Shown: positions 45,448-56,623, counted from the first letter of the stretch. The stretch is 64,000 bases of DNA from Alteromonas sp. 5E99-2 (GCF_017368475.1 NZ_JAFNJE010000002.1:310001-374000); one strand, 5' to 3'. Numbers and translations: made by a program. The notes: a model not told the origin generated them from the sequence alone.

Positions 45448-46503
45448 ATGAAAACCGCTCTTTTTTTTCTTATGAGCTTTTTTAGTTTCAGTGTATATAG
45501 CGAAGATGACAGACCCAATAAGAGTGCTGTTATTTTAGTCTATCACCACGTTTCAACTGCCACACCACCAAGTACCAGTGTTAGCCCCGCCGTGTTTCGC
45601 GAACATATGGCTTATATAACAGCTAACCACACAGTGATAGATACAAAAACTCTTGTTGAAGGGTTAAGAAATAATTTACCTCTGCCAGACAATGCAGTGG
45701 TGATCACCTTCGATGATGGGTACAACAATATATTAGAAAATGCCCACCCCATTCTCAGCGAAATGGCATTGCCCTATACGGTGTTTATTAACCCCGCGCG
45801 AATTGGCAATGAAAAAAACCAATTAACCTGGGCTCAAGTAAAACAAATGCATAGCGCAGGTGTTACTTTTACAAACCACACCTTAGATCATTTACATATG
45901 CTCGACCGGGTGTCAGTAAGCACCTCTGAACAATGGTTAGACAGTGTCTGGTCAAATGTGAAAAGTGCACAGCGACAACTTGAAGATAAGCTAGGTGACA
46001 CTGTACCTCGGTGGCTTGCTTACCCTTTTGGCGAATACAACGAAAGTTTGTCAAACCTCCTAAAACAGGAGGGGTACATAGGCTTTGCACAACATTCAGG
46101 TGCGGTCTCTAGCTCAAGTAACTTATCTGCCTTACCCCGCTTTCCCGCTGCAGGAATATATGCCAACTTAAACACCCTAAAAACCAAGATGAAAAGCTTA
46201 GCGCTTCCTATTACTCACACCACACCAACGGATCCAGAAAGAACACAAGGCGATAAAATACACTTTAGTGTAGAATTTGAACCCGGTGATATTCGTACTC
46301 ACCAGTTTCAATGCTTTTATAAAGGCAATAAGATTGAACATTCGCTAAGCGCCAATGTACTAAAGATAGAAACACAGATATCGCTACCTGTAGGGCGATC
46401 TAGAGTGAATTGTACTGCACCGAGTAAAAGTCAAAATGGTCGGTATTACTGGTATTCTCAACCCTTTTTTTTAGCGAGAAGTGATGGTACCTACCCCGAC
46501 TAA
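45448..46503 (+). CDS. Secreted polysaccharide deacetylase family protein
   Basis: A 351-residue exported NodB-type enzyme: short signal peptide (1-18), NodB motifs VITFDDGYNN (catalytic Asp and metal Asp) and NHTLDHLHM (metal His pair), YPFGEYN (motif 3). After about 250 an extra C-terminal beta domain follows. It removes N- or O-acetyl groups from a polysaccharide such as chitin, poly-N-acetylglucosamine or peptidoglycan; the specific substrate is unknown. AGGATA precedes ATG 45448. Convergent with the GNAT gene (4-bp overlap). Confidence 0.87.
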   Translation: MKTALFFLMSFFSFSVYSEDDRPNKSAVILVYHHVSTATPPSTSVSPAVFREHMAYITANHTVIDTKTLVEGLRNNLPLPDNAVVITFDDGYNNILENAHPILSEMALPYTVFINPARIGNEKNQLTWAQVKQMHSAGVTFTNHTLDHLHMLDRVSVSTSEQWLDSVWSNVKSAQRQLEDKLGDTVPRWLAYPFGEYNESLSNLLKQEGYIGFAQHSGAVSSSSNLSALPRFPAAGIYANLNTLKTKMKSLALPITHTTPTDPERTQGDKIHFSVEFEPGDIRTHQFQCFYKGNKIEHSLSANVLKIETQISLPVGRSRVNCTAPSKSQNGRYYWYSQPFFLARSDGTYPD

Positions 46504-47123
46504 AACTTGCGAGTTAGTGGTTTAGTCATGTGCATAAAGGGAGAGCGATCAGGGCCTTCTTTATCTTCAACAAAACCAATACTGCGGTAAAAGGCAATGG
46601 CAATGCGGTTGTCTTGTTCAACATCCAACGCCAATATTGTTTTGCTTTTTTGAAGTGCGATGTTTTCTACAAAAGACACCAATTTACCCGCCAATCCTAA
46701 GCGGCGGAAATTAGCTAACACAGCCACATGACCAATAATCAAAGACGTTTCTTTAGGAATTAATATGGCATACGTCGCCGCCTTTGAACGGGCTATAACG
46801 TCCTGAGCTTGTTCAAGAGTATAAAAATCAACGATAGATTTAGCCGTATCTTTTGCAAAGACTTCAGGCATGTCTTTTTGCCAATGGGTGCAAATACCTG
46901 CGGCCTCACCATCAACACAAATCACAATATGCTGGCCATAACCAAATTGGCTATGTTTAATTTTCCAAGCATTGGTCAGGAAATCACGGGTTATTTGTTT
47001 ATCCCCGCCGCCAAAAATACCTACCAATAAAGACTCTGCAGCGGCAAGAATAAGCTCTACCGCCACATCGACATCAGAGGCTAAAGCAGGCCTAATTGTA
47101 ATAGCTTGCTTAGAGCTCACCAT
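46500..47123 (-). CDS. GNAT-family N-acetyltransferase
   Basis: A 207-residue GCN5-type acetyltransferase: acetyl-CoA motif A in VAVLANFRRLGLAGKLVSFV (R-R-x-G-x-A/G pattern) and motif B near ALDVEQDNRIAIAFYRSIGF. It overlaps the SCO1 gene by 14 bp and is probably co-translated with it. The acceptor substrate cannot be assigned. Confidence 0.84.
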   Translation of the reverse strand: MVSSKQAITIRPALASDVDVAVELILAAAESLLVGIFGGGDKQITRDFLTNAWKIKHSQFGYGQHIVICVDGEAAGICTHWQKDMPEVFAKDTAKSIVDFYTLEQAQDVIARSKAATYAILIPKETSLIIGHVAVLANFRRLGLAGKLVSFVENIALQKSKTILALDVEQDNRIAIAFYRSIGFVEDKEGPDRSPFMHMTKPLTRKF

Positions 47124-47766
47124 TCACTATCCTAGGTAAGGACGCCAAAATTTGCTGAGTATTACTAACAGGAGGCCCGCCATCAACAGTTTGCGCTTTA
47201 AAGCGTCCAATCACACGAGCAGAGGGGTCGATTAACGTAATCGAAGCACTGTGATCAACAAAATAATAAGGCTTATCTTGCTCTTCCGTAAGTGCGTACA
47301 TCATTCGCATATTACGCACAACGGGAAATAAAGATTCATGAGGTGCAGATACGGCAATAAATTCAGAATTGAAATAGTTAATGTATTCGAATAATCGTTC
47401 GCTAGTATCTCTTTTTGGGTCAACAGCTACAAATAAGATTTGTACAGATTCATTAGGAAGTGCACTCACTAACTGAGGATAAATATCTTCTAATGCAGAC
47501 AAAGTTAGAGGGCAAACATCAGGACAAGAGGTATACCCCAAAAAAGCTAATGTCCAATGTCCTTTTAATTCTTTCTCTGTAAAGGGCTCTTTCTTGTGGG
47601 TGACTAAAGAAAAAGGCGCTAAGGTTAAAGCAGATTCATAACGTTGGAAATCACTAGAGAAGCCATTTTTTGATTTAGTCTCATTAAGTAATGTAAAGGC
47701 AAAAATCGCGCCGACTACTAACATCGCTAAACCAAAAAAAAGACCGATGACTACATTTTTATTCAT
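47110..47766 (-). CDS. SCO1/SenC-family copper chaperone
   Basis: A 218-residue membrane-anchored thioredoxin-fold protein: uncleaved TM helix (about 5-26), CxxxC copper site SCPDVC and the conserved His in YYFVDHSASITL. Family members insert copper into the CuA site of cytochrome oxidase or act as thiol reductases. No oxidase gene is adjacent. Start ATG 47766 (TTG three codons earlier is possible). It follows lexA by 33 bp and may be transcribed with it. Confidence 0.9.
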   Translation of the reverse strand: MNKNVVIGLFFGLAMLVVGAIFAFTLLNETKSKNGFSSDFQRYESALTLAPFSLVTHKKEPFTEKELKGHWTLAFLGYTSCPDVCPLTLSALEDIYPQLVSALPNESVQILFVAVDPKRDTSERLFEYINYFNSEFIAVSAPHESLFPVVRNMRMMYALTEEQDKPYYFVDHSASITLIDPSARVIGRFKAQTVDGGPPVSNTQQILASLPRIVNGEL

Positions 47767-47799
47767 GACTACCAAGACGCACCTAAGCGATTTAAAAGC

Positions 47800-48423
47800 T
47801 TACATCCAGTCAGCATTTCTAATCACGCCAACCGCCAAGCCTTCAATATAGAAAGGTTGAGTCGCTAAATCTACCTTTATCGGTGAAAAAGCATCATTTT
47901 CAGCATGAAGCAATACACTGCTGCCTTTTTTCTCCAACCGCTTAACAGTAACTTCATCATCAACACGCGCAACGACAACTTGACCATTCGATGCTTCACT
48001 AGTGCGATGTACAGCAAGTAAATCACCGTCCATAATGCCAATATCTTTCATGCTCTCGCCATTAACTCTGAGTAAGTAATCAGCGCCCGGCTTAAATAAC
48101 ATAGGATCAACCTGATAATGAGATTCTACGTGTTCTTGGGCGAGAATAGGCTCTCCAGCAGCCACTCGACCAATTAACGGCAGCCCAACTACAACTTCTT
48201 CAGGTTCTTCCTCTGCATGTACTCGAATACCTCGCGATGTACCCGGTAAGATTTCAATCACCCCTTTTCTCGCCAGCGCTTTAAGGTGCTCTTCCGCGGC
48301 ATTTGCCGATTTAAACCCAAGCTGTTTTGCTATTTCAGCTCGTGTCGGCGGCATGCCAGTGTCTTTCAACGTAGTTTTAATTAAATTAAGAACTTCTTCT
48401 TGTCTTTGAGTTAGTGGACGCAT
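47800..48423 (-). CDS. lexA: SOS repressor LexA
   Basis: A 207-residue repressor: winged helix DNA-binding domain (1-69; [20 protein letters not shown]), autocleavage site Ala89-Gly90 in RVAAGEP, catalytic dyad Ser124 (NGESM) and Lys161 (EVTVKRLEK). RecA filaments on damaged DNA trigger self-cleavage and derepression. Two SOS boxes directly upstream support autoregulation. The plsB-lexA divergent arrangement is that of E. coli (where dgkA intervenes). Confidence 0.97.
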   Translation of the reverse strand: MRPLTQRQEEVLNLIKTTLKDTGMPPTRAEIAKQLGFKSANAAEEHLKALARKGVIEILPGTSRGIRVHAEEEPEEVVVGLPLIGRVAAGEPILAQEHVESHYQVDPMLFKPGADYLLRVNGESMKDIGIMDGDLLAVHRTSEASNGQVVVARVDDEVTVKRLEKKGSSVLLHAENDAFSPIKVDLATQPFYIEGLAVGVIRNADWM

Positions 48424-48430
48424 AACCAGC

Positions 48431-48465
48431 CTGTTAATCTATACAGTTAGTGTCAGTATATACAG
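48431..48465 (-). promoter_or_regulatory. Tandem LexA boxes of lexA
   Basis: Box 1 CTGTTAATCTATACAG (48431-48446) is a perfect CTGT-N8-ACAG site. Box 2 GTGTCAGTATATACAG (48450-48465) has one mismatch. They are 19 bp apart, starting 8 bases from the lexA start codon. Two boxes give tight, cooperative autorepression, as in E. coli. Confidence 0.92.
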
Positions 48466-48545
48466 TTACTTACAATCCGCAACATCAAACCCTTTTAAAA
48501 ACTGTGATACACTTTCCCGTGTTTTTGCTAAATCAGGTTTTTTCC

Positions 48546-50984
48546 ATGTCTTGGATGCGCAACGCGCTTTTAAAAGTATTAAAATATCCCGTCGCTTTAC
48601 TTGTTCGATCGAAAGATGTTCCTGGCAATCTATCAGAGCTTAAAATTGATAGCACAAAGCCAATCATCTACTTCTTGATGAGTGACTCGGTTTCCGATCA
48701 ATTAGCGTTAAGTAAGTCCGCTGCGAGATTGGGCCTTCCTAAGCCTACTGATACCGTTTCAATCAATGGTGAGCTGTACCCAAATTGCTATTTTTTAAAA
48801 GGAACACAACCCCTATTTGGCAAGAAACCTTCTATGACTGGGGTAAATAAAACACTCACAGAGTTTTTCCGAATGCATCGACAAGATGCGCAACTAGATT
48901 TGCAGATTGTCCCTGTTTTTATTACCTGGGGAAGAGCACCAGACCGCACCAAACCCGATTTTACCGACCTAATTGTAAGCAATGCGACACCTACATGGTT
49001 ACGAAAATTATTCATCATCTTGTTCTTAGGGCGAGATAGTTTTATTAGTTATAGCAAGGCGGTTTCGTCACGGGAAATGGCAGATTTAAAAGGCAGTGAC
49101 AGTGATATAGCCCGAAAACTAATCAGGTTGGCAAGCACTCACTTTCATAGAAAACGTCAGTCTATGATCGGCCCAACCCTCGTCGATATACAACATAGAA
49201 ACAACGCAATATTAGGTTCTGAATCGGTAAAACAAGCCATTTCAGTACAAGTTGAAGAAAAAAAACAATCGCCCTCTGAAGCCAAAAAAGAAGCTCTTTC
49301 TTATTTAGAAGAAATATCCTCAGATTACCGTGAAGGCCTAGTTCGCTTTGGCGACAAAATACTCACATTGATTTGGAATAAAATTTATAACGGTATTCAT
49401 GTAGGCCATGCGCAACGTATTCGCGAACTTGCCAATCAAGGTCATGAGATTGTTTATATTCCCTGTCACCGTAGCCACATGGATTACCTCTTACTCACTT
49501 ATGTAATTTATCACCAAGGCCTTGTGACTCCTCATATCGCGGCTGGAATAAATCTGAATTTTTGGCCTTTTGGCGGCATTTTTAGACGCAGTGGCGCTTT
49601 CTTTTTACGTCGCAGCTTTGCGGGTAAAAAACTCTACACAGCCGTGTTTCGTGAATATCTTGAGTTTTTATTTAACAAAGGCTACTCAGTAAAATTTTAC
49701 CCTGAAGGTGGAAGAAGTCGAACTGGTCGCGTTATTCCTCCGAAAACCGGTATGCTAGCCATGACAGTACAAGCGGTTTTAAAAGGCATTCATCGCCCCG
49801 TTAGTATTGTGCCTGTGTACATTGGCTATGAAAACGTAATGGAAGTAAATAGCTATCAAAAAGAGCTTAAAGGCTCTAATAAGAAAAAAGAATCGCCATT
49901 ACAAATATTTAAAGCGATACGTAAATTAAAAAATTATGGTCATGGTTACGTGAATTTTGGCGAGCCTATTACACTGCATAAATACCTCGATCAACATATT
50001 CCTGAATGGCGTGACGAGAGAAGCCAACCGTCAGATAAGAAACCTCAATGGTTAACCCCTGTGGTCAACGACTTAGCCACCAACATAATGACCTCGGTCA
50101 ATACCAATGCCGCAGCCAATGGTATGGCATTAACCAGCTTGTGCTTATTGTCATCAAAAACCCATACGCTCAGTGAGCAAGAACTCACTTCTGCATTGTC
50201 TGATTTCATTCAAATTCAAACATTGTCACCCTTTAGCGATGATGTAACCTTGCCGAAAGAAGACGCAAAACAGTTATTAGAATCCACCTTATCGCTTCAG
50301 CGCCTTAACGTTACCCAAGACAACTTTGGTCGATTGATATCTCCTAAAGACAACCGTGCGTCACTGTTAACCTATTACCGCAACAATATCATTCACCTCT
50401 TTGCTATTCCCGGCTTAATTATGGCAAATGTTTTTGCCAATAAAGGCGTAACAGTACAATCAATCTTAACCCTAGTGTCGAACCTTTACCCCTTGCTTCA
50501 GCGAGAGCTTTTCATGCATATGGATAAAGACAGCGCGCTCACTTATGCAACAAAGCTAATCGCTACGTTTGAAAGCTTAGGGCTGGTAAAAACAGAAGGG
50601 GATTTAATCCTTCCTCCGGCGTCGTCGGGTGACCACTACAACAGCGCTTGGTTGCTGAGCCGTTGCATGCAAGAAACACTTCAGCGCTATGCCGTAGTCT
50701 TAACGATTTTAGACAAGAAAAAGTCCATTAATCGCGCTGAATTGGAACGTCAAAGCAAAGAGGTTGCCGAGCGACTGTCTCAGTTATACGGTATTAGTTC
50801 TCCAGAGTTTTACGATAAAAACGTATTTTCTTCGTTTACATCTGCACTTAAAGACAATGCCAAAGTCGATTCCGATGAGTCGGGTAACCTATGTGCATCT
50901 GAACAAAGTACAGAACTCAGAGAAGAGGTATTCAAACTTATTTGGCCTGAAATAGCGCAGCACCTAGAAAACTTTGACGTGTAG
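48546..50984 (+). CDS. plsB: Glycerol-3-phosphate 1-O-acyltransferase PlsB
   Basis: An 812-residue inner-membrane-associated enzyme that places the first acyl chain on sn-glycerol-3-phosphate, the entry to phospholipid synthesis. Motifs in order: HRSHMD (HX4D catalytic), GAFFLRR, FYPEGGRSRTG and IVPVYIGYE. I chose ATG 48546 (MSWMRNALLK) by alignment with E. coli PlsB (807 residues); the frame is open up to a GTG at 48450, but that lies within the second LexA box and would add 32 residues of no known match. Confidence 0.95.
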   Translation: MSWMRNALLKVLKYPVALLVRSKDVPGNLSELKIDSTKPIIYFLMSDSVSDQLALSKSAARLGLPKPTDTVSINGELYPNCYFLKGTQPLFGKKPSMTGVNKTLTEFFRMHRQDAQLDLQIVPVFITWGRAPDRTKPDFTDLIVSNATPTWLRKLFIILFLGRDSFISYSKAVSSREMADLKGSDSDIARKLIRLASTHFHRKRQSMIGPTLVDIQHRNNAILGSESVKQAISVQVEEKKQSPSEAKKEALSYLEEISSDYREGLVRFGDKILTLIWNKIYNGIHVGHAQRIRELANQGHEIVYIPCHRSHMDYLLLTYVIYHQGLVTPHIAAGINLNFWPFGGIFRRSGAFFLRRSFAGKKLYTAVFREYLEFLFNKGYSVKFYPEGGRSRTGRVIPPKTGMLAMTVQAVLKGIHRPVSIVPVYIGYENVMEVNSYQKELKGSNKKKESPLQIFKAIRKLKNYGHGYVNFGEPITLHKYLDQHIPEWRDERSQPSDKKPQWLTPVVNDLATNIMTSVNTNAAANGMALTSLCLLSSKTHTLSEQELTSALSDFIQIQTLSPFSDDVTLPKEDAKQLLESTLSLQRLNVTQDNFGRLISPKDNRASLLTYYRNNIIHLFAIPGLIMANVFANKGVTVQSILTLVSNLYPLLQRELFMHMDKDSALTYATKLIATFESLGLVKTEGDLILPPASSGDHYNSAWLLSRCMQETLQRYAVVLTILDKKKSINRAELERQSKEVAERLSQLYGISSPEFYDKNVFSSFTSALKDNAKVDSDESGNLCASEQSTELREEVFKLIWPEIAQHLENFDV

Positions 50985-51008
50985 CTGCAAATAGCTAGGA
51001 ATAGTGTA

Positions 51009-53246
51009 ATGAAAACAGTTTTTTCTATCATCTTGATGGCGTGTATTAGTAACGTGAGTTGGTCTCACGAACACAAAGACGCGTTGTCTATTGAACGTAT
51101 ATTTGAGTCTCCGTCCTTAGACGGAACAGCACCTCGGATGCTCAGGCTTTCTCCTGACAGTAAACGAGTGACCTTCTTAAAAGGCAAAGACACCGACTAC
51201 GAGCGATTCGACCTCTGGGAATACAATGTTGAATCGGGGAAAACTCAACTACTAGTCGACTCTGATAGTTTAAGTTCAGGTAGTGAAAACTTATCTGATG
51301 AAGAAAAAGCGCGAAGAGAAAGAATGCGGCTATCTGGTAGCGGAATTGTTAGTTACACTTGGTCGAAAGACGGTACTGAGATACTTTTCCCTCTCGCAGG
51401 TGACGCCTATTTATATACCTTGGCAACAGCAAAGTCACCTGCAAAGGTCACCCGACTATTAAATACACCTGAGTTTGAAACAGATATCCGCTTGTCTCCT
51501 AAAGGGCAGTACATTGGTTTTATTCGCAATCAAAACTTATTTATTAAAGATATAGAAACCAATAAAGAAACGGCAATCACACAAAAAGGTGGTGGTCTTA
51601 TCAAGTTTGGAATGGCCGAGTTTGTTGCCCAAGAAGAAATGAGCCGGTTAACTGGGTATTGGTTTGCCCCTGACGAATCAAGCATTGCATTTACTCGCGT
51701 TGATGAAACCCCTGTAGATATTATTACCCGCAGTGAAATTTATGCTGACACCATAAAGACTATTGAGCAGCGCTATCCTAGAGCAGGCACTGGTAATGCT
51801 AAGGTTGCACTTTTCGTACAATCAATAGAGTCAACTGTACGCACAGAAGTACCTCTCAAACACGGCTTATCTCAGAATAATGACATCTATTTCGCACGGG
51901 GAAAGTGGGCCTCTAACACCCAATTTTCTTTTCAAATTCAGACGCGAAATCAACAAGAGCTGGCGTTAAATTTATTTGATACCACAACAAATACCACCAC
52001 TAATGTATTAACTGAAACCTCGAATACCTGGGTAAACCTGCATGACAGCTTACGTTTTATAAATGACGGTAAGCAGTTTATCTGGGCATCTGAACGCTCT
52101 GGATTTAACCATTTATATTTATTCAACATTGATGGCTCCTTACAAAACTCAATCACCCAAGGCGATTGGGTGGTAACGAGCCTAGACGCGGTAAATGAAG
52201 ACGCCAACACGGTTTATTTCAGTGGCAGAAAAGATACCCCTATTGAAAACCACCTGTATGCAGCTTCACTTAACGGCAAATCAGTTAAACGCATCACTCA
52301 AAGAAGTGGGTTTCACAATACCGTTTTCAGCCGTAATGGCGGTGTTTATATTGACAGTTTTTCCACCATCAATAGTCCATCACAAGTTAGCTTACACAAG
52401 GCATCAGGTTCCCGTTTAACTTGGTTAGAAGAAAATAAAATTGATGAGAATCACCCACTACACAAATATCAAAATAACTGGGTTAAACCCACTTTTGGTA
52501 CCATTAGTGCTGACAATGGTGATGACTTACATTACCGTTTGTATACGCCTAAAGTAATTAAAGACAAACACCCTGCCATTGTATTTGTGTATGGTGGCCC
52601 TCACGCTCAAATGGTTACAAACCGCTGGGCGGGTAGACGTGGCTTACTACTACAACACTGGGTAGACAAGGGCTACGTTGTTTTCACATTAGATAATCGC
52701 GGTTCAAACTTTCGCGGTAAAGCGTTTGAAGATCCTATTTATAAGAAAATGGGTGAAATAGAAGTCAAAGATCAGGTATTAGGCGCAGAATTTTTAGCAA
52801 GCTTACCTTATGTAGATAAAGACCGTATTGGTATTCATGGTCACTCCTACGGTGGCTACATGACGCTAATGACAATGTTTAAAGCTGGAGATTATTTTGC
52901 AGCCGGCGTTTCTGGTGCTCCAGTAACGGACTGGCGTTTATACGACACCCATTATACCGAGCGTTACATGGGTAACCCCACCACAGAAGACAATGCCTAC
53001 ACCCAATCATCTGTGTTTCCCTATGCGAAAGACTTAAAGGGTGATTTATTGATATACCACGGTATGGCTGACGACAATGTCTTATTTACTCACAGCACCA
53101 AGCTGTATAAACACTTACAAGACAATGCTAAGCCATTTGAGTCTATGGACTACCCAGGTAAGAAACACAGTATTAGAGGTAAACAAACCGGTGTTCACCT
53201 CTATCATACCATTACGAATTTCTTTGACCGAACGTTAAACCCTTAA
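51009..53246 (+). CDS. Secreted dipeptidyl-peptidase IV-like S9 peptidase
   Basis: A 745-residue exported prolyl peptidase. Signal peptide (about 1-19), an eight-bladed propeller N-terminal domain (about 30-490; contains the double-Glu-type FVAQEEMSR that binds the substrate N-terminus in DPP-IV) and a C-terminal hydrolase (about 495-745) with Ser613 in GHSYGGYM, Asp in HGMADDNVLF and His in GKKHSIRG. It cleaves X-Pro dipeptides from peptide N-termini in the periplasm. 24 bp after plsB; 4-bp overlap with convergent ilvA. Confidence 0.9.
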   Translation: MKTVFSIILMACISNVSWSHEHKDALSIERIFESPSLDGTAPRMLRLSPDSKRVTFLKGKDTDYERFDLWEYNVESGKTQLLVDSDSLSSGSENLSDEEKARRERMRLSGSGIVSYTWSKDGTEILFPLAGDAYLYTLATAKSPAKVTRLLNTPEFETDIRLSPKGQYIGFIRNQNLFIKDIETNKETAITQKGGGLIKFGMAEFVAQEEMSRLTGYWFAPDESSIAFTRVDETPVDIITRSEIYADTIKTIEQRYPRAGTGNAKVALFVQSIESTVRTEVPLKHGLSQNNDIYFARGKWASNTQFSFQIQTRNQQELALNLFDTTTNTTTNVLTETSNTWVNLHDSLRFINDGKQFIWASERSGFNHLYLFNIDGSLQNSITQGDWVVTSLDAVNEDANTVYFSGRKDTPIENHLYAASLNGKSVKRITQRSGFHNTVFSRNGGVYIDSFSTINSPSQVSLHKASGSRLTWLEENKIDENHPLHKYQNNWVKPTFGTISADNGDDLHYRLYTPKVIKDKHPAIVFVYGGPHAQMVTNRWAGRRGLLLQHWVDKGYVVFTLDNRGSNFRGKAFEDPIYKKMGEIEVKDQVLGAEFLASLPYVDKDRIGIHGHSYGGYMTLMTMFKAGDYFAAGVSGAPVTDWRLYDTHYTERYMGNPTTEDNAYTQSSVFPYAKDLKGDLLIYHGMADDNVLFTHSTKLYKHLQDNAKPFESMDYPGKKHSIRGKQTGVHLYHTITNFFDRTLNP

Positions 53247-54766
53247 CGTAAGAACATTTGATACGCTGGGTTATCGGTCACTTCTTCATACCGATAGCCT
53301 AGTGAATTCAAGTGGTGATCAAATTCCTCTCGCTGTGCCGACTTGAGTTCAAAGCCAACCATAACGAGACCAGACGCTGCACCGTGATTACGATAGTGGA
53401 ATAAACTAATATTAAACTGCCCGCCTAGCGTGTCTAAAAACGCCATCAAAGCGCCTGGATACTCAGGAAATTCGAAAGTAAATACAGTTTCTGTGTTAGT
53501 GATTTTGCCGCCAATCATATGGCGTACATGAAGCTTAGAAAGCTCGTTTTTCGATAAATCTACAGGGCTATAATCTTTGTTCTCAAGAGAGGTAAGTAGT
53601 TGCTGATACTCATCACCACCTCCTTTTAATTTAACGCCCACAAATACATTCGCGTTATTCGCATCACTTTGGCGATAGTTAAACTCGGTAATTATCCGCC
53701 CGCCTAGCGCTTTGCAGAAACGCCTAAATTCACCTTGTTTTTCTGGCAAAGGCACGCCAAAAATAGCTTCTTTTTGTTCGCCCAATTCACACCGCTCAGA
53801 AACATATCTCAAGGTGTGAAAGTTAGTATTAGCGCCACATAGTACGCCACCTAGTACATTACCACTGACCTTGTTTTCGGCTACATACTTGCGTATTGCA
53901 GCTACAGACATAGCACCAGCAGGCTCAGCAATAACTCGGGTATCATCAAAGATATCTTTTATCGCCGTGCAAATTTCATCATTAGTAACCGTGATCAAAC
54001 CATCTAGGTAACGCTCACATAAACGGAAAGGTTCAGTGCCTATCGTTTTTACCGCCACGCCATCAGCAAAGATACCGACTTTGGGCAAAGTAACGGGTTC
54101 ACCCGCTTCTAGTGCAGCTTGCAAACAAGCCGACTCTTCAGATTCCACAGCAATAAGCTTAATTTCAGGCTTAAGCTGTTTTATATATACCGCCATACCA
54201 GCCGCTAAACCACCGCCACCAACAGCAATAAAAATAGTGTCGACATGAGGGTTTTGCTCTAAAAGTTCTCGAGCAATGGTACCTTGGCCCGCGATAACAT
54301 CTGGGTCGTCAAAAGGAGGCACAAGCGTGAGTCCGCACTCTTGACTCAGTTCGCGACTTTTCGCACTGGCTTGATCAAAACTCGTACCGTGCAGAACAAT
54401 GGTGACGTAATCGCCACCAAAGCGAACAACTGCATCGACTTTAATATCAGGTGTTGTTTCCGGCATAACAATAGTGGCGTGAATGCCTTTTTTGTTCGCA
54501 GCGTACGCAACACCTTGGGCATGGTTTCCCGCAGATGCAGTCACCACACCTGCGTCCTGCTGCGCTTTTGAAAGCGCAGCAATGCGAGAATAAGCTCCCC
54601 GTAATTTAAACGATTTTACCGGTTGCTGATCTTCTCGCTTTAACCAGATTTCATTACCTAGTTCTTGCGACAATTTGGGTAAAAAAGACAAGTCGCTTTT
54701 CACCGCTACATCATAAACTGGTGACAGCAGTATCTTTTTTAAATAATTGTGCGCATCTTCGGTCAT
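53243..54766 (-). CDS. ilvA: Threonine ammonia-lyase, biosynthetic
   Basis: A 507-residue PLP enzyme converting threonine to 2-oxobutanoate, first step toward isoleucine. PLP lysine in [14 protein letters not shown], the [13 protein letters not shown] phosphate loop and [12 protein letters not shown] are clear. Two C-terminal ACT-like domains (about 330-507) give isoleucine inhibition and valine activation in the long type. Last gene of ilvE-ilvD-ilvA; overlaps ilvD by 4 bp. Confidence 0.96.
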   Translation of the reverse strand: MTEDAHNYLKKILLSPVYDVAVKSDLSFLPKLSQELGNEIWLKREDQQPVKSFKLRGAYSRIAALSKAQQDAGVVTASAGNHAQGVAYAANKKGIHATIVMPETTPDIKVDAVVRFGGDYVTIVLHGTSFDQASAKSRELSQECGLTLVPPFDDPDVIAGQGTIARELLEQNPHVDTIFIAVGGGGLAAGMAVYIKQLKPEIKLIAVESEESACLQAALEAGEPVTLPKVGIFADGVAVKTIGTEPFRLCERYLDGLITVTNDEICTAIKDIFDDTRVIAEPAGAMSVAAIRKYVAENKVSGNVLGGVLCGANTNFHTLRYVSERCELGEQKEAIFGVPLPEKQGEFRRFCKALGGRIITEFNYRQSDANNANVFVGVKLKGGGDEYQQLLTSLENKDYSPVDLSKNELSKLHVRHMIGGKITNTETVFTFEFPEYPGALMAFLDTLGGQFNISLFHYRNHGAASGLVMVGFELKSAQREEFDHHLNSLGYRYEEVTDNPAYQMFLR

Positions 54767-56613
54767 ATGTCTTCCAGTTTTGTAACGTCTCTTACTGCGC
54801 CTTTATCTGCACTCGTTGCAAGTAAAGCAAAAGCTTTAAGTGCTGTAGAAACAGGGCGAATTCTATCTACAGGCTTCCATGGGTTCGTACTTGCCCCCAT
54901 TTTAGTCCGTCTTTGTGCCAGTTCTTCGTCAGAAACGGCCATATTGATAGTACGGTTTGGAATATCGATATTTATGGTATCGCCTTCCTCAACTAAGCCA
55001 ATACCACCGCCACTTGCCGCTTCTGGCGAACAATGACCAATGGACAACCCAGAAGTACCACCAGAGAAACGACCATCCGTGATCAATGCACAAGCTTTAC
55101 CTAAGCCTTTCGACTTCAAGTAAGACGTTGGATACAACATTTCTTGCATGCCCGGACCACCTTTTGGCCCTTCATAGCGAATAACAACCACGTCACCCGC
55201 TACCACGTCGTCACCTAAAATCGCCGCAACCGCTTCGTCTTGGCTTTCGTATATACGTGCGCGACCACTAAATACATGGATAGATTCATCCACACCTGCG
55301 GTTTTCACGATACAACCATCTTCCGCTAGATTCCCAAACAATACTGCTAGGCCACCTTCTAAACTGAACGCATTTTCTATTGAACGAATACAACCGCCTT
55401 CGCGGTTATCGTCTACAGAAGGGTAACGACAATCTTGGCTAAACGCTTTGGTTGTGCGAATACCTGCAGGGCCAGAGCTATAAAAATGGCGAGCCTTTTC
55501 ATTATCGGCTTGGGTAATATCCCATTCCTTAATAATATCTGACATAGTTCCACCTAAAATATGTGGGCTGTCAGAATGAAGTAATTTCGCTCTTTCCAGT
55601 TCGCTTAAGATACCAATAACACCACCGGCTCTATGTACATCTTCCATGTGATATTCAGGTGTAGACGGTGCAACTTTACATAAATGAGGGACTTTACGAG
55701 ATAACCTGTCGATGTCATCCATAGTGAATGGAATTTCACCTTCAGACGCTGCCGCCAATAAATGTAAAATAGTATTGGTTGAGCCGCCCATTGCAATATC
55801 TAAGCTCATCGCATTTTCAAACGCATCGAAATTAGCAATAGTACGTGGTAACGCGGTTTCATCATCATCGCGATACCAACGTTTACACAGGTCCATTACC
55901 GTTCTACCCGCTTGTTTAAACAACTCTTCACGATCGGCGTGAGTTGCCAGCAACGAACCATTGCCCGGTAAGGCTAAACCCAAAGCTTCGGTTAAACAGT
56001 TCATAGAATTAGCGGTAAACATGCCTGAGCACGAGCCACAAGTAGGACACGCAGAACGCTCTATTTGATCAGTATCATCGTCAGATACTTTATCGTCAGC
56101 CGCTGCAACCATTGCATCAACCAAATCAAGCTTGATGATTTTATCTGAAAGCTTAGTCTTACCCGCTTCCATTGGTCCACCGGAAATAAATACCACTGGA
56201 ATATTGAGTCGCATTGCTGCCATCAACATTCCCGGCGTGATTTTATCGCAATTAGAAATACACACTAAGGCATCTGCGCAGTGTGCATTCGCCATATATT
56301 CAACGGCATCAGCAATAATTTCACGGGACGGTAAGCTGTAAAGCATACCGCTATGACCCATAGCAATACCGTCATCTACTGCAATAGTATTGAATTCTTT
56401 AGCGACGCCGCCAGCCTCTTCAATGGTTCTTGCAACCAACTGGCCAAGGTCTTTTAAATGTACGTGGCCGGGAACAAACTGGGTAAACGAGTTTGCAACC
56501 GCAATGATAGGCTTTCCAAAATCGCCGTCTTTCATACCAGTAGCACGCCATAAAGCGCGTGCTCCAGCCATATTTCTTCCATGGGTTGATGTTTTTGAAC
56601 GAAGTGCAGGCAT
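54763..56613 (-). CDS. ilvD: Dihydroxy-acid dehydratase
   Basis: A 616-residue enzyme of the valine/isoleucine/leucine pathway. Cluster ligands appear in [13 protein letters not shown] and [18 protein letters not shown]; the C-terminal [19 protein letters not shown] is the family signature. Length is that of E. coli IlvD. 10 bp after ilvE. Confidence 0.97.
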   Translation of the reverse strand: MPALRSKTSTHGRNMAGARALWRATGMKDGDFGKPIIAVANSFTQFVPGHVHLKDLGQLVARTIEEAGGVAKEFNTIAVDDGIAMGHSGMLYSLPSREIIADAVEYMANAHCADALVCISNCDKITPGMLMAAMRLNIPVVFISGGPMEAGKTKLSDKIIKLDLVDAMVAAADDKVSDDDTDQIERSACPTCGSCSGMFTANSMNCLTEALGLALPGNGSLLATHADREELFKQAGRTVMDLCKRWYRDDDETALPRTIANFDAFENAMSLDIAMGGSTNTILHLLAAASEGEIPFTMDDIDRLSRKVPHLCKVAPSTPEYHMEDVHRAGGVIGILSELERAKLLHSDSPHILGGTMSDIIKEWDITQADNEKARHFYSSGPAGIRTTKAFSQDCRYPSVDDNREGGCIRSIENAFSLEGGLAVLFGNLAEDGCIVKTAGVDESIHVFSGRARIYESQDEAVAAILGDDVVAGDVVVIRYEGPKGGPGMQEMLYPTSYLKSKGLGKACALITDGRFSGGTSGLSIGHCSPEAASGGGIGLVEEGDTINIDIPNRTINMAVSDEELAQRRTKMGASTNPWKPVDRIRPVSTALKAFALLATSADKGAVRDVTKLEDI

Positions 56614-56623
56614 CAGATTCTCT

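Noticed and set aside
48450-48545. GTG start extending PlsB by 32 residues.
   Set aside because: The codon is part of the second LexA box, and alignment with known PlsB begins at ATG 48546.
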